This document shows, in pieces, positions 8,754 to 19,091 of a stretch of DNA of 64,000 nt (positions are counted from its first letter, which is position 1; every line of letters starts with the position of its first letter). The notes under the pieces are model-generated. The model ran no database searches, was not told the DNA's origin, and saw only the letters and a program-made list of their open reading frames with translations. Made by a program: the position numbers and the translations under genes. This stretch comes from Streptomyces sp. cg36 (lineage in GTDB: Bacteria > Actinomycetota > Actinomycetes > Streptomycetales > Streptomycetaceae), in the NCBI RefSeq assembly GCF_041080675.1, contig NZ_CP163520.1, positions 7,841,501-7,905,500 of the forward strand, given 5' to 3'.

Positions 8754-8919
8754 ACAGGAAACCAACAGGTGCTCTCCGGAACTTACATGGGGTCGGGGAA
8801 TGTCCGTGATGGGTGGACGTGGTGGGGTAAACCATCCTGTGGCCGGGGTGGGCAACTGGGCTGCTGGTGGGCTGTGATGGGTCGAGGGTGGGCGCATGGG
8901 GTTCCTGTTGGTTTCCTGT
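8754..8919. repeat. widely spaced perfect inverted repeat in a long intergenic region
   Basis: The 16-mer ACAGGAAACCAACAGG at 8754-8769 recurs as its exact reverse complement at 8904-8919. One more pair (C8753/G8920) extends the match to 17 bp. The arms are 134 bases apart. The 8361-9099 region has no convincing gene, lies between divergent transcripts of two secreted proteins, and this is its only clear structure. Paired operator sites for one regulator, one serving each promoter, is a plausible reading. Confidence 0.6.
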
Positions 8920-9099
8920 GAAGGCGTCCGGTACCGTCCGTGCTGCAAGTACGGCGGGGGAAGGCGCTGAGCGCTCCGTACTGGTTTTCCGGGGGGTCGT
9001 ACGCCGCGCCTCGACCGGTGTCCATCGGGATGCCGGACGCGCGACGTGCGGTGTCGCGCGATGCCTTCCTTCAGCTGCGAAACCATTGAAGGAAGACCC

Positions 9100-12000
9100 G
9101 TGACGTTCTCTCGAAGAGCGCGTGCGTCCTGGGCGGTTGTGGCCGCCGGAGCAACGCTCACCGGGCTCATACAGGCTGCCGCCTGGGCCCAGACCAGTAC
9201 CGCGTCGGATGGGGCCGCGGCGCGGCAGGCATCCGACCCCTCCGAAGTCCCCTCCGCGCGGCGCGACGCCGTGCTGGGCTCCGCCTGGAAGTCCTCGCAG
9301 GACCGTGCGTGGACGACCACCGCGGACGGGGCGGGCTTCCACCTGCTGACCGCGGACAAGCGCGAAGGCTACGTGTGGAAGACGGCCGCCACATTGTCGG
9401 AGCCCGGCTTCGACGCGGACATGTGGATCGGCAACGCGTGTGTGACCGGCTCGGGCACCCGTGCCGTCGTCGTCTACGCACCGCGCACCTTCACCAACGA
9501 CCCGCAGCTGATGGCCCGGGGCGGCTTCACCGCCGTCGTGGACCTGACCAGCGGCAAGGTGAACAAGCTCGATCTCCAGGCGTCGCTGTCGTACTACAAT
9601 CCCGGCTGCGGTACGGACGAGACGGCCGTGCTGACCCAGTCCGCCGGTCAGGACAAGAACGAGACGCGGCTGGTCAAGGTGGACGCGACCACCGGCAAGC
9701 TGAGTCCCGCCGTCGTGGTGAAGGGCCAGGTCACCTCCGCCGTACCCGCGGGCCAGGGCACGGTCGCGGCTGCTCGCGGCACGCAGGTGCTGTCCATCGG
9801 CGCCCAGGGACAGACCTCGGCGCTGGCCCGCACCACCGGTGTGCCCTACCGTCTGGTGCCCGACAGCCAGGGCGGCATCGTCTTCCTGGACAACGGCCGC
9901 GGCGCCCAGCACGGGACGACCAAGGTCAAGCGCATCCCGGGCGCGAGCCCCGGGCGTACCGCGTTCATGCGCCCCCAGCCAGTGGTGCTCGCCGAAGGGC
10001 CGGTCGGCTCGACCGGCCTGGCCGCCGGCGCCGGCACGGTGTACGTGACCGGACAGACCCGCCTGGCCGCTACGCAACTGCCCTCCTCGGTGCGCCAACT
10101 GGCAGGCTCGCCCAAGGACGCGACGGTCACCACGCGCGGCGAAGGCATCGTCAGCGGAACCCGGTGGGCGGACGGCAAGGACTCCCGGTTGCAGCCGCAG
10201 GACGCCACCTCGGCCCGGCCTGTCGCCATCTCCCTGTCCGTTCCCGCCACTGACCAGCAGGCCGCGTTCACGGTGGACCCGCAGGCCCGGCCGTCGGCCC
10301 ACGCCGGAGAGGGCAAGGCGCCCTCCCCGAAGCTCACGGCACCTCGCGGCAGGGCCAAGAAGGCGCTGCGGGGCGCCACCGCGGGCGGGGACCCGTCGCA
10401 GACGCCCATCGACGACGACCGCACGTGTTCGGTGCCGCGCAACGACCCGCGCAATCAGGCGATGCAGCCCAAGCCGCGCCAGGTGGAGTGGGCGGTCGAC
10501 CAGGCCATCGTGGGCAATCTGAACGCGAAGGTCTCCCGGCCCGCCAACTGGAAGAACCTGGGCATGCCGGCCTATCAGCCGCAGACCCTCTTCCCCGCCC
10601 CGTCCCTGGACGGCGGGGGCCGGGTGCCCGCGCAGGTGCTGCTGGGCGTGACCGCCCAGGAATCCAACATGTGGCAGGCATCGCGCAGCGCGGTGCCCGG
10701 AGTCACCGGCAACCCGCTGATCGGCAACTTCTACGGCATCAACCTCTACGACGCCGACACGTCCAACGACTGGGACATCCACTGGGACAAGGCCGACTGC
10801 GGCTACGGCATCACGCAGGTCACCGACCACATGCGGATGGCCGGACGTGAGGACGGGCACGGCGGGGCCGCCTGGCCCTACGAGACCCAGCGCGCCGTCG
10901 CCCTGGACTACACCGTCAACATCGCCGCGGGTCTGCAGATCCTCGCCGCCAAGTGGAACGAGACCCACGCGGCGGGTCTGACCCTGAACGACGGCGCCCC
11001 GAGCCGCCTGGAGAACTGGTACTACGCCCTGTGGGCGTACAACTCCGGTTTCCACCCGCAGAGCGAGGCGGGCGCCAACGGTGGCGCCTGGGGCCTGGGC
11101 TGGGCGAACAACCCCGCCAACCCCGAGTGGGACGCGGGCCGTCTGCCGTTCATGGAGAAGGCCGACGGCAACGACGACGCCGCTGCCGCCGCGCACCCGC
11201 AGAACTGGCCCTACCCCGAGAAGGTCCTCGGCTTCGCCGCGCACCCGCCCGCGTACCTGGAGTCCCCGGGCACCACGGTCGGCGCCTTCCGCAACGCGTG
11301 GTGGAACGGCAGCGACAAGGCGGTCACCGTCCAGGGCAGCGCCAAGTACAACCGCGCGCACGTCAAGCCGCCGGAGGAGTTGTTCTGCGACGCCTCCAAC
11401 AACTGCGACCCCGGCCGGATCAGCGACAGCGCGAGCAACACCGACGCCGCCTCGGGCCCCTGCGGCCGCGCCGATTTCAAGTGCTGGTGGAGCAAGCCCG
11501 CCACGTGGAAGAGCGACTGCTCGTACAGCTGCGGCAATGAGTTCGTCCGCTTCAACACCACCTACGCCGAGGAAGCGGACGGCACCGCCTACCCGCCGCA
11601 CTGCGGCAACTCCGACCTGCCCTCCACCGCGACGATCGTCGACGACGTCCCCACCAACGTCCCCTCCATCCGCCCGAACTGCCCCAAGTACTGGGACAGC
11701 TACGGCACGTTCACGCTGGACTACTGGCGCAACGGCGTGGAGGTCACCTACCCCGGCAAGGCCGACACGCATCAGCTCGGCGCCGGTTTCGGCGGGCACT
11801 TCTACTTCACCCACACCCGCAAGGACGACGCCAAGGGCCAGCGCCTGAAGGTCACCGCCAAGTGGCGGGTCATGATCGAGGGTCAGGCCAAGGTCATGGT
11901 CCACATCCCCGACCACGGCGCCCAGACCACGCAGGCCCGCTACGAGATCGACACCGCGCTCGGCACCGAGACCAAGGTGATCTCCCAGGCGGGCAACACC

Positions 12001-13497
12001 AACCGCTGGGTGCCGCTCGGCGCGTACCGCTTCCACGGCCCGGCCGAGGTGCGGCTGTCCAACATCACCGACGACGGCACGGGTGACCAGGACATCGCCT
12101 TCGACGCGGTGGCCTTCATGCCCTACACGGCGCCGGCGGCCGTTCCCGACGTCCGCCTGCCCGACGCCGACCCCAATGCCCCTGATCCGGAGGACGACGA
12201 CACCATCAGCGTCCTGTCCGGCAGCCCCGCCGGGCTGAAGGCTTCATCGGGTGTCACGTCCGCCGGGTCGGCTTCCTCCGCCCCGTGGCTGACCAGGAGC
12301 TGCGCCCCGGCCAAGGGCAAGAAGAACACCACGTACTGCATCGGCCCTTCGGCCACCGCGGCTCCCAAGGGCCTGACCGGAAAGCAGCGCGGCCTCGCCG
12401 CCTCGGCAGCCACACCGTTCTGCTCGGCCAACAACGCCACCCGGTTCTTCACCCGTACCAAGGGCTGTCTGCAAGGGCTGATCGATGTCGAGCAGACCGT
12501 CAACGGCACGCACTTCGCGACCTGGACCTACAGCTACCAGCAAGAACTCGACCTGGACGTCGCCAGCGAGAAGTTCACGCAGAAGATCTCCCTGACGCCC
12601 TACCGGGCAGACCCGAAGATGCTGGCCGTCAGCGTCGACATCACCCCCTCGTGCAGCCCGAACTGCAACACCGGCGCCGTCAGCTGGTCCGCACCGAACC
12701 TGTGGGCCACCGCCGCGGACAGTCACACCGCGACGGCCAGCGTCGAGCAGGCGTGGACCGGCACGTCCGGCAACGACAAGATCAACCTCAACTGGGTCAT
12801 CTCCGGCAAGGTGGAGGGCAGGCAGACCTCCACCTCCAGCTACTCCTCCGGCCAGATGTCCGTCCGCTGCGACCGTGAGGCCAAGGCGACCAAGGGTCCG
12901 GGCTGCGTCTTCCCGGAGTACACCCCGACCTACGTGGTGAACTCGTACAAGGACCCGTCCGCTGCCGCCTACTACTGGATCGTGATGCAGAAGCTGCCCT
13001 CGCACCCGGGCAGCAGGGACCACAACGCCCCGTTGAACTACCTGGCCGACAAGTCCCGCCAGGAGGCCAACCGGGACATCATCTGCCCCACCAGCGGCCC
13101 GAACAAGTGGGTGGGCAACCCGGTGTCCGTCATACCGGGCAAGACGGCGAGCTGCGACGAGTACCCCTTCGCCGCCACCTACCAGAGCGGCGGCATGCCG
13201 CCGCAGGCCGTGGCCAACGGCAAGGAGTGCCTCCAGCTCTACTCCGCACCCCTGGCCGGCGGTGGATGGACGCTGCTGGAGGACACCACGTACAGCCGCG
13301 TGAACACGTGGGACGAGATCTGCGCCCGGGCCAGCATCCCCAACGACGAGAACTCGGGGGCGCCCAACCGGATGGGTCTGCACTTCGTGCCCAAGAACCG
13401 GATCATCGACAAGGACAAGTACTTCCTGAGCACGCCCGGCTTCGAGGAGTGCAAGGACCTTTCGCAGATCTGCTGGTTCCGCAGCCGCAAGAGGTAG
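9100..13497 (+). CDS. giant secreted protein: transglycosylase-like, golvesin-like and NucA/NucB nuclease domains
   Basis: 1465 residues. GTG at 9100 follows GGAAG and starts a signal peptide (SRRARASWAVVAAGATLTGL, ending near AWAQ). An ATG at 9046 is in frame but adds 18 unlikely residues. Residues about 30-440 resemble a beta-propeller-like secreted region. Residues about 480-710 contain VLLGVTAQESNMWQ with the candidate catalytic Glu521, GYGITQVTDH and ALWAYNSG, a lytic-transglycosylase-type lysozyme fold. Residues about 868-1009 (GTFTLDYWRNGVEV to DIAFDAVAFMPY) are golvesin C-terminal-like. The end has KTASCDEYPFAATYQSGG with D1353/E1354, the motif of NucA/NucB non-specific DNases. The protein probably opens peptidoglycan or binds the wall and cuts DNA outside the cell. 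Confidence 0.8.
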   Translation: MTFSRRARASWAVVAAGATLTGLIQAAAWAQTSTASDGAAARQASDPSEVPSARRDAVLGSAWKSSQDRAWTTTADGAGFHLLTADKREGYVWKTAATLSEPGFDADMWIGNACVTGSGTRAVVVYAPRTFTNDPQLMARGGFTAVVDLTSGKVNKLDLQASLSYYNPGCGTDETAVLTQSAGQDKNETRLVKVDATTGKLSPAVVVKGQVTSAVPAGQGTVAAARGTQVLSIGAQGQTSALARTTGVPYRLVPDSQGGIVFLDNGRGAQHGTTKVKRIPGASPGRTAFMRPQPVVLAEGPVGSTGLAAGAGTVYVTGQTRLAATQLPSSVRQLAGSPKDATVTTRGEGIVSGTRWADGKDSRLQPQDATSARPVAISLSVPATDQQAAFTVDPQARPSAHAGEGKAPSPKLTAPRGRAKKALRGATAGGDPSQTPIDDDRTCSVPRNDPRNQAMQPKPRQVEWAVDQAIVGNLNAKVSRPANWKNLGMPAYQPQTLFPAPSLDGGGRVPAQVLLGVTAQESNMWQASRSAVPGVTGNPLIGNFYGINLYDADTSNDWDIHWDKADCGYGITQVTDHMRMAGREDGHGGAAWPYETQRAVALDYTVNIAAGLQILAAKWNETHAAGLTLNDGAPSRLENWYYALWAYNSGFHPQSEAGANGGAWGLGWANNPANPEWDAGRLPFMEKADGNDDAAAAAHPQNWPYPEKVLGFAAHPPAYLESPGTTVGAFRNAWWNGSDKAVTVQGSAKYNRAHVKPPEELFCDASNNCDPGRISDSASNTDAASGPCGRADFKCWWSKPATWKSDCSYSCGNEFVRFNTTYAEEADGTAYPPHCGNSDLPSTATIVDDVPTNVPSIRPNCPKYWDSYGTFTLDYWRNGVEVTYPGKADTHQLGAGFGGHFYFTHTRKDDAKGQRLKVTAKWRVMIEGQAKVMVHIPDHGAQTTQARYEIDTALGTETKVISQAGNTNRWVPLGAYRFHGPAEVRLSNITDDGTGDQDIAFDAVAFMPYTAPAAVPDVRLPDADPNAPDPEDDDTISVLSGSPAGLKASSGVTSAGSASSAPWLTRSCAPAKGKKNTTYCIGPSATAAPKGLTGKQRGLAASAATPFCSANNATRFFTRTKGCLQGLIDVEQTVNGTHFATWTYSYQQELDLDVASEKFTQKISLTPYRADPKMLAVSVDITPSCSPNCNTGAVSWSAPNLWATAADSHTATASVEQAWTGTSGNDKINLNWVISGKVEGRQTSTSSYSSGQMSVRCDREAKATKGPGCVFPEYTPTYVVNSYKDPSAAAYYWIVMQKLPSHPGSRDHNAPLNYLADKSRQEANRDIICPTSGPNKWVGNPVSVIPGKTASCDEYPFAATYQSGGMPPQAVANGKECLQLYSAPLAGGGWTLLEDTTYSRVNTWDEICARASIPNDENSGAPNRMGLHFVPKNRIIDKDKYFLSTPGFEECKDLSQICWFRSRKR

Positions 13498-13512
13498 ACA
13501 GGGTCTGACACA

Positions 13513-13546
13513 GTGAGGGGCGGGGGCTTGGGCTCCCGCCCCTCAC
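13513..13546. terminator. strong bidirectional terminator
   Basis: GTGAGGGGCGGG (13513-13524) pairs with CCCGCCCCTCAC (13535-13546), a perfect 12-bp stem with a 10-base loop. It separates the convergent nuclease gene (stop 13497) and DUF6461 gene (stop 13562). Confidence 0.85.
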
Positions 13547-13561
13547 CGCTGTGTGGCGAAC

Positions 13562-14131
13562 TCAAGGGAGCATGACCGCGGTCGATGCCCCGTCCTCCAG
13601 TTGCCGACGAGGCAGCGAGAGGCCGAAGACGGTCTCCGCCGATCGCAGCATCCACTCTTCTCTGCTGCCCTCGCCCAGCTCGGCCAGCCCCTCGGCAGTG
13701 AAGAAACCGCCTGCCAGCAACGCCTCGCGCAACCGGCCCGGTGCCGCACCCGCCATCTCATCGGCTGACACACCCGGCTCGAAGTCCGCCAGGACCTGCC
13801 CGCCCGCGCCGTGCAGAAAGCGTCGCGGACCGGTACTGCTCAGCAGCACGACCGCTTCCCCGTCCTGCGACAGGCGCGGCAACGTAGGAGTGTCGGTCGC
13901 TGCGTCACTCCACAGCTCCAGCGCGAAGGCCCACTCGCCGCAGACGCCCACGAGCGCCACCGGGCACTCGTTCATCGCCAGTGCGAACGCCTCCTCGACC
14001 GTGACGTCGGGCCGCAGGTCTCCCGGCCCGGCGCCCATGCGCCGCGCCAGTTCGACGATGTCCACCCCGCGTACGAACGTGACGCAGTACGCGTCGAACG
14101 CCTGCGCCATCCAAGCCAGCCCGTCGGACAT
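13562..14131 (-). CDS. DUF6461 family protein
   Basis: 189 residues from ATG at 14131, preceded by GAAGGAAGG. It begins DGLAWMAQAFDAYCVTFVRGVDIVELARRMGA, the opening seen in the actinobacterial DUF6461 family, and continues with VGVCGEWAFALELW and a C-terminal helical part (GRLREALLAGGFFTAEGLAE). It has no signal peptide or membrane helix, so it is cytoplasmic. Function is unknown. It lies tail-to-tail with the large secreted nuclease gene, which invites the idea of an immunity protein, but immunity genes are usually co-directional, so this remains speculative. Confidence 0.7.
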   Translation of the reverse strand: MSDGLAWMAQAFDAYCVTFVRGVDIVELARRMGAGPGDLRPDVTVEEAFALAMNECPVALVGVCGEWAFALELWSDAATDTPTLPRLSQDGEAVVLLSSTGPRRFLHGAGGQVLADFEPGVSADEMAGAAPGRLREALLAGGFFTAEGLAELGEGSREEWMLRSAETVFGLSLPRRQLEDGASTAVMLP

Positions 14132-14256
14132 CTGACCTTCCTTCGTATGTCCCGGACACGCCCGAACGCGTGCACGTGCAGGGACCTTACCCGAGCGCCT
14201 TCGCCCCGGCCGGAGTGCGTAGGCGCCCGGCACACGCCTTGAGGTGCCGAGGCCCC

Positions 14257-15207
14257 TCACGCCCCGGTGGGCGCCTCGGCACGCCCCGCCACCCCCTGCG
14301 GGATCGTGCTGCCGCGATGGGTGCGTTCGATGCTCTGTCCCCAGTACGTTCCGGTGACCAGGAGAGCCGCCCCGAGGGCCGCGAGGGTGGTCAGCTTCTC
14401 GCCGCCGAGGAGGATGCCCGTCATGACGGCCCACACCGGCTCGGTGCCCAGCAGCAGACTGGCCCGGCTCGCGGAGCTGTTCTGCACCGCCCACGTCTGG
14501 GCGAGGAAGGCGAACACGCTGCAGAACAGGGCCAGATAGACGAGCCGGCCCCAGCTCCCCGCGTCGATGCGCGTCAGGTCGTCCAGTCCGTGTGCGGCCG
14601 GCACCAGGAAGAGTGCCGAGCCGACCACCGTCTGGATGGTGGTGAGTGGCAACGGCCGCACGACACGGCCCTTCGTCGCACGGCCCACGAGCGCCACGTG
14701 CGCCGCCCGTACCACCGCGGCGGCGAGCATCAGCAGATCACCGGCGCGCGGTGCGTGGAAGCCGCTGCCCGACATCAGCAGGGTGACGGCCAGCAGACAC
14801 ACCCCCGTCGCGGCGAAGAAGCGCGGCGGCAGCGGGCCGTTGCCCGCCGTGCGGTCCAGCAGCGGTGTGAGCACGATGGTGAGGCTGATGATCAGCCCGG
14901 CGTTGGCGGCACTGGTGTGGGCGACGCCGTACGTCTCAAGGACCAGCACGGCGGCCTGGGTGACCCCCAGCAAAGCCCCGACGCGCACCTCGTCGCGGGT
15001 GTAGCGCCCCTGGTTTTGGGCGGTGACCAGGACCAAGCAGGCGATCGCGGAGATCGCGTAGCGCGCGAAGAGCACGACCAGGACGGGCAGGGCGTCGGTT
15101 GCGGTCTTGGCGGCCAGATAGCTGGAGCCCCAGACCAGGGCGACGAGGAGGAGCACTGCGTCAGTGCGGCGGGCGGAGAGCACGCCCCCACGCTGCCTCC
15201 CATCCAC
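14257..15207 (-). CDS. EamA/DMT-family transporter
   Basis: 316 residues with about ten hydrophobic helices. VLLLVALVWGSSYLAAKTATDALP is the characteristic first helix of EamA (drug/metabolite transporter) proteins. The second repeat carries LALFCSVFAFLAQTWAVQNSSASRASLLLGTEPVWAVMTGILLGGE, the matching conserved segment. The family exports small metabolites or amino acids across the cytoplasmic membrane, and the substrate is unknown. The start may be ATG 15207 or GTG 15183. It is divergent from the LysR-type gene at 15279 with about 70 bp between, so the regulator probably controls it. Confidence 0.85.
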   Translation of the reverse strand: MDGRQRGGVLSARRTDAVLLLVALVWGSSYLAAKTATDALPVLVVLFARYAISAIACLVLVTAQNQGRYTRDEVRVGALLGVTQAAVLVLETYGVAHTSAANAGLIISLTIVLTPLLDRTAGNGPLPPRFFAATGVCLLAVTLLMSGSGFHAPRAGDLLMLAAAVVRAAHVALVGRATKGRVVRPLPLTTIQTVVGSALFLVPAAHGLDDLTRIDAGSWGRLVYLALFCSVFAFLAQTWAVQNSSASRASLLLGTEPVWAVMTGILLGGEKLTTLAALGAALLVTGTYWGQSIERTHRGSTIPQGVAGRAEAPTGA

Positions 15208-15278
15208 TCTGAAGCCAAGAGCGATGTTCTTAAGGGATCTTGAAGGATCTCTACAGCATCGGTCTCTACACTGCGGGA

Positions 15279-16208
15279 GTGAACGAACGACAGCTGCAGA
15301 TCCTGCGGGAGCTCGGCGAACTGGGAAGCGTCACCGCGACGGCCGAGGCGCTGCTCATGACTCCTTCGGCCGTCTCCCAGCAGCTGCGGCTGCTGCAGCG
15401 TTCGGTCCCCGTCCCGCTCACCGAGCGCGACGGACGCCGACTGGTGCTCACCGATGCCGGGGAGGCCCTGGCCAGGGCGGCCATCGAGGTGGAAACCGCA
15501 CTGGCCAAGGCGCGCCACACCGTCGAGGAGTTCGTCGACCGACCCGACGCGGATGTGTCGCTGGCGGCCTTCCACAGCGCGGCAGCCGCGTTCTTCCCCC
15601 TGCTGGTGCGCGGTGGGACCGGCCCGCGGCGGCCTCGGCTCGCGCTCGCCGACGAGGACGTGGCGCAAGAGCACTTCCCGCGGTTGACCCGCGACTACGA
15701 CCTCGTCCTCGGCCACCGTCTCGACCACGCACCGCCGTGGCCGGACTCGGTCGCCGCGAGCACGCTGCTGCGCGAACCGCTCGACGTGGCCCTGCCCGCC
15801 GACCACCCCCTCGCCGCGAAAAGACGCCTCACCCCGCGCGACGTGGCCGATCAGCCATGGATCACCGTGCACGACGGGTTCCCGCTCATGGCGACCATCG
15901 ACGCCATCGCAGCCGCCGCGAACCGGCAGCTCGACATCGTCCATCGCATCAACGAATTCACCGTGGTCGCCGAAGTGGTGGCCGCCGGTGGCGGGCTGGC
16001 CCTGATGCCGCGCTGGACCACTCGCCCGCACCCCGCACTGGCCTTCCGCCCCCTCAGCGGCGTCCACACCCGGCGCCACATCGATGTGCTCCACCGCCCC
16101 GAGCGCCCCGCGCGGCGAGCCGTACGCACGGTCCTGCGGGAACTGCACCGGGCGGCCAGGACGATCCGGGACCGGGACGCCCACGCCCGCTCCGGCGACA
16201 CCGGCTGA
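15279..16208 (+). CDS. LysR-family transcriptional regulator
   Basis: 309 residues from GTG at 15279, a typical LysR length. ATG at 15240 would add 13 residues. Residues 1-60 form the winged helix-turn-helix: NERQLQILRELGELGSVTAT, then MTPSAVSQQLRLLQ. The rest is the LysR substrate-binding fold, including PLDVALPADHPLA, DVADQPWITV and VAAGGGLALMP. The divergent EamA transporter gene shares its upstream region, which contains the repeated AAGGGATCTT/GAAGGATCTC at about 15232-15250. This is the classical arrangement for a LysR protein that controls a neighbour and itself. The effector cannot be predicted. Confidence 0.9.
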   Translation: MNERQLQILRELGELGSVTATAEALLMTPSAVSQQLRLLQRSVPVPLTERDGRRLVLTDAGEALARAAIEVETALAKARHTVEEFVDRPDADVSLAAFHSAAAAFFPLLVRGGTGPRRPRLALADEDVAQEHFPRLTRDYDLVLGHRLDHAPPWPDSVAASTLLREPLDVALPADHPLAAKRRLTPRDVADQPWITVHDGFPLMATIDAIAAAANRQLDIVHRINEFTVVAEVVAAGGGLALMPRWTTRPHPALAFRPLSGVHTRRHIDVLHRPERPARRAVRTVLRELHRAARTIRDRDAHARSGDTG

Positions 16209-16294
16209 CGAAGCCCGGCGCGGCCGGTCGCCGGCCGAGCCCACTCACGTACCGAGGACGGTCGGCCGCGAGGTCTCCCACTAGGGTCGAACGT

Positions 16295-16954
16295 ATGACA
16301 CGCCCCCTTGCCACCAGCGCCTTCGACTCGCTCCGCCTCGACGCCGTATCCGATCAGGAGGCGCTGAGGCGGGCCTACGCACTCCCCGGCGACGCGGCCG
16401 TGCGCAAGCAGATGACCGAACTCACCGACCAGACACGGCGGTTGATCGGATGTGCGTCGCTGGTCCTCGTCGCCAGCGCGGACGCCGAGGGCAACTGCGA
16501 CGTGTCCCCGCGCGGCGGCCCCGCCGGGTTCGTCGCCGTCCTGGACGCGCGGACGGTGGCGATACCGGACGCGACCGGCAACAAACGTCTCGACACCCTC
16601 CAGAACGTCATCGCCACCGGACGGGCCGGTCTGCTGTTCGTCGTCCCGGGGCGCACCACGACGCTGCGGGTGAACGGCCGGGCCTGCGTCTCCACCCGCC
16701 CGGAGCTGCTGTCGCAGCTGACCCCTGTGGGCAAACCCCCGGCCAGCGCGCTGGTGGTGGGGATCGAGGAGGTCTACCCGCACTGCCCCAAGTCGCTGCT
16801 GCGCAGCGGTGCCTGGAAGCCGGAACAGTGGCTGGCCGCCGACGCCCAGCCGACCTCGGCCGAGGTGACGCTGGCCCAGCTGCGGATGCCGGAGCTGACG
16901 ATCGCCGACATCGAGCGGGCGGAGGCGGAGTCGCTGAAGTACCGGTACGAATAG
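16295..16954 (+). CDS. FMN-binding PPOX-type flavoprotein (MSMEG_1061-like)
   Basis: 219 residues from ATG at 16295. The split-barrel core carries ASLVLVASADAEGNCDVSPRGGPAGFVAVLD, VAIPDATGNKRLDTLQNVIATGRAGLLFVVPG and TLRVNGRACVS. These match pyridoxamine 5'-phosphate oxidase-fold proteins of the MSMEG_1061 type, where the R-G-G-P and N-K-R-x-D segments bind FMN phosphate. The C-terminus has VYPHCPKSLLRSGAW, a conserved cap. It is probably an F420- or FMN-dependent reductase or detoxification flavoprotein in the cytoplasm. The substrate is unknown, and the gene stands alone. Confidence 0.85.
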   Translation: MTRPLATSAFDSLRLDAVSDQEALRRAYALPGDAAVRKQMTELTDQTRRLIGCASLVLVASADAEGNCDVSPRGGPAGFVAVLDARTVAIPDATGNKRLDTLQNVIATGRAGLLFVVPGRTTTLRVNGRACVSTRPELLSQLTPVGKPPASALVVGIEEVYPHCPKSLLRSGAWKPEQWLAADAQPTSAEVTLAQLRMPELTIADIERAEAESLKYRYE

Positions 16955-17111
16955 GGGGCGGGCCGGGCGTCGTCCGTATCGCGGCGCCCGTGGCTGCGTA
17001 GGCCGGGCGGTCACCCGTGTCACGGACCCCACTGCCGGCGCAGGCGGGGCCGAGCGCGAGGGGCCGGTAAGCTCACCAGGGCCGTGCCCGAGCGGCCCTG
17101 CGGCCCCACCG

Positions 17112-18101
<990 letters not shown>

Positions 18102-18368
18102 GTGACGTCCCAGCCTTTCCGCTGGCCCCTCCCGACGGCCCGGGGCCCCTCCGGCTCCTGGCCGGGGCCGGGGCCGCCGGTGGGGCCTCGTGTCCTCGTG
18201 TCCTTGGGGAGGACCTTACGGTGGCGGCGCCTGGGGGAGGCGGACCGCCACGGCTGTGCGACGGCCCTGGGTGAACGCGTGCGGCCCGGCCGGGACGTGT
18301 GGCCGCCGCTGTTTGCGGGACCGCACGCCCCGGCGGTCGGTGGCCGCGCGGAACGGCCGCGCACCGGC

Positions 18369-19022
18369 CTACTTGGGCATGAGGACCGTGTCGATGATGT
18401 ACACGGTGGCGTTGGCGGTCGGGACGTTGCCGCAGACGACGTTCGCGGAGTCGTTGACCTTGTACGTGGTGCCCGAGCCGGTGGTGGTCAGCTTGCTCTT
18501 CGCGAGGGTGTCGAAGGAGCCGTTCGCGAGTTGCATGGGGGTCAGCTTCTGGCCGACCACGTGGTAGGTGAGGATCTTGGTGAGGGTGGCCTTGTCGTTG
18601 AGGACCTTGTCCAGGTCGGCCTTGGGGATCTTCGCGAACGCGTCGTTGGTGGGTGCGAAGACGGTGATGTTCTGGGCGTTGTTGAGGGTGTCGACCAGAC
18701 CGGCCTTCTTCACCGCGGCGACCAGCGTGGACAGCGCGGGGTTGTGGGAGGCGGCGGTGGCCACGGGGTCCTTGGCCATGCCGTCGAAGGAACCGGCGCC
18801 GCCCTTGGGCACCGACGCGCACGCGGGGCCGAACGGCCCGTCCGTGGTGGGCGCGCCGTCACTCCCGGACGGTTGCGAGGCGGACGATGCCGTGGCGGTC
18901 TCCGAAGGGGAGGCGGAGGCGCTGTCCTTCTTGCCGTCGTCGCCGCAGGCGCTGAGGGCGAACGGAAGGACGGCAGCCGCGGCCACGGTGATGGCGATCC
19001 GGCGGAAACGCAGGGCGTTCAT
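18369..19022 (-). CDS. fasciclin-domain lipoprotein
   Basis: 217 residues with a lipoprotein signal (RRIAITVAAAAVLPFALSAC, acylated Cys26) and a Ser/Ala/Thr linker. A single fasciclin (FAS1) domain begins at about residue 80: NPALSTLVAAVKKAGLVDTLN, ITVFAPTNDAFAKIP (the H1 box) and YHVVGQKLTPMQL, with a closing VYIIDTVLMPK (H2). FAS1 domains mediate extracellular adhesion. Mycobacterial MPT70/MPT83 belong to this family and are SigK targets. The gene lies 69 bp downstream of the sulfite-oxidase-like gene and is probably co-transcribed with it from a SigK-type promoter. Confidence 0.9.
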   Translation of the reverse strand: MNALRFRRIAITVAAAAVLPFALSACGDDGKKDSASASPSETATASSASQPSGSDGAPTTDGPFGPACASVPKGGAGSFDGMAKDPVATAASHNPALSTLVAAVKKAGLVDTLNNAQNITVFAPTNDAFAKIPKADLDKVLNDKATLTKILTYHVVGQKLTPMQLANGSFDTLAKSKLTTTGSGTTYKVNDSANVVCGNVPTANATVYIIDTVLMPK

Positions 19023-19091
19023 GGCTTCTCCAGTGAAACGGGGGTGTGAAATGCGGTGTATGGGTACGGCGGTCGCCAGTGGCGAGGGTGG

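Noticed and set aside
8587..12036. Very long minus-strand open frame (over 1100 codons) opposite the secreted nuclease gene
   Set aside because: It is the complementary shadow of the real plus-strand gene. Its translation is low-complexity (Val/Gly/Arg-rich), with no domains, signal peptide or ribosome-binding site.
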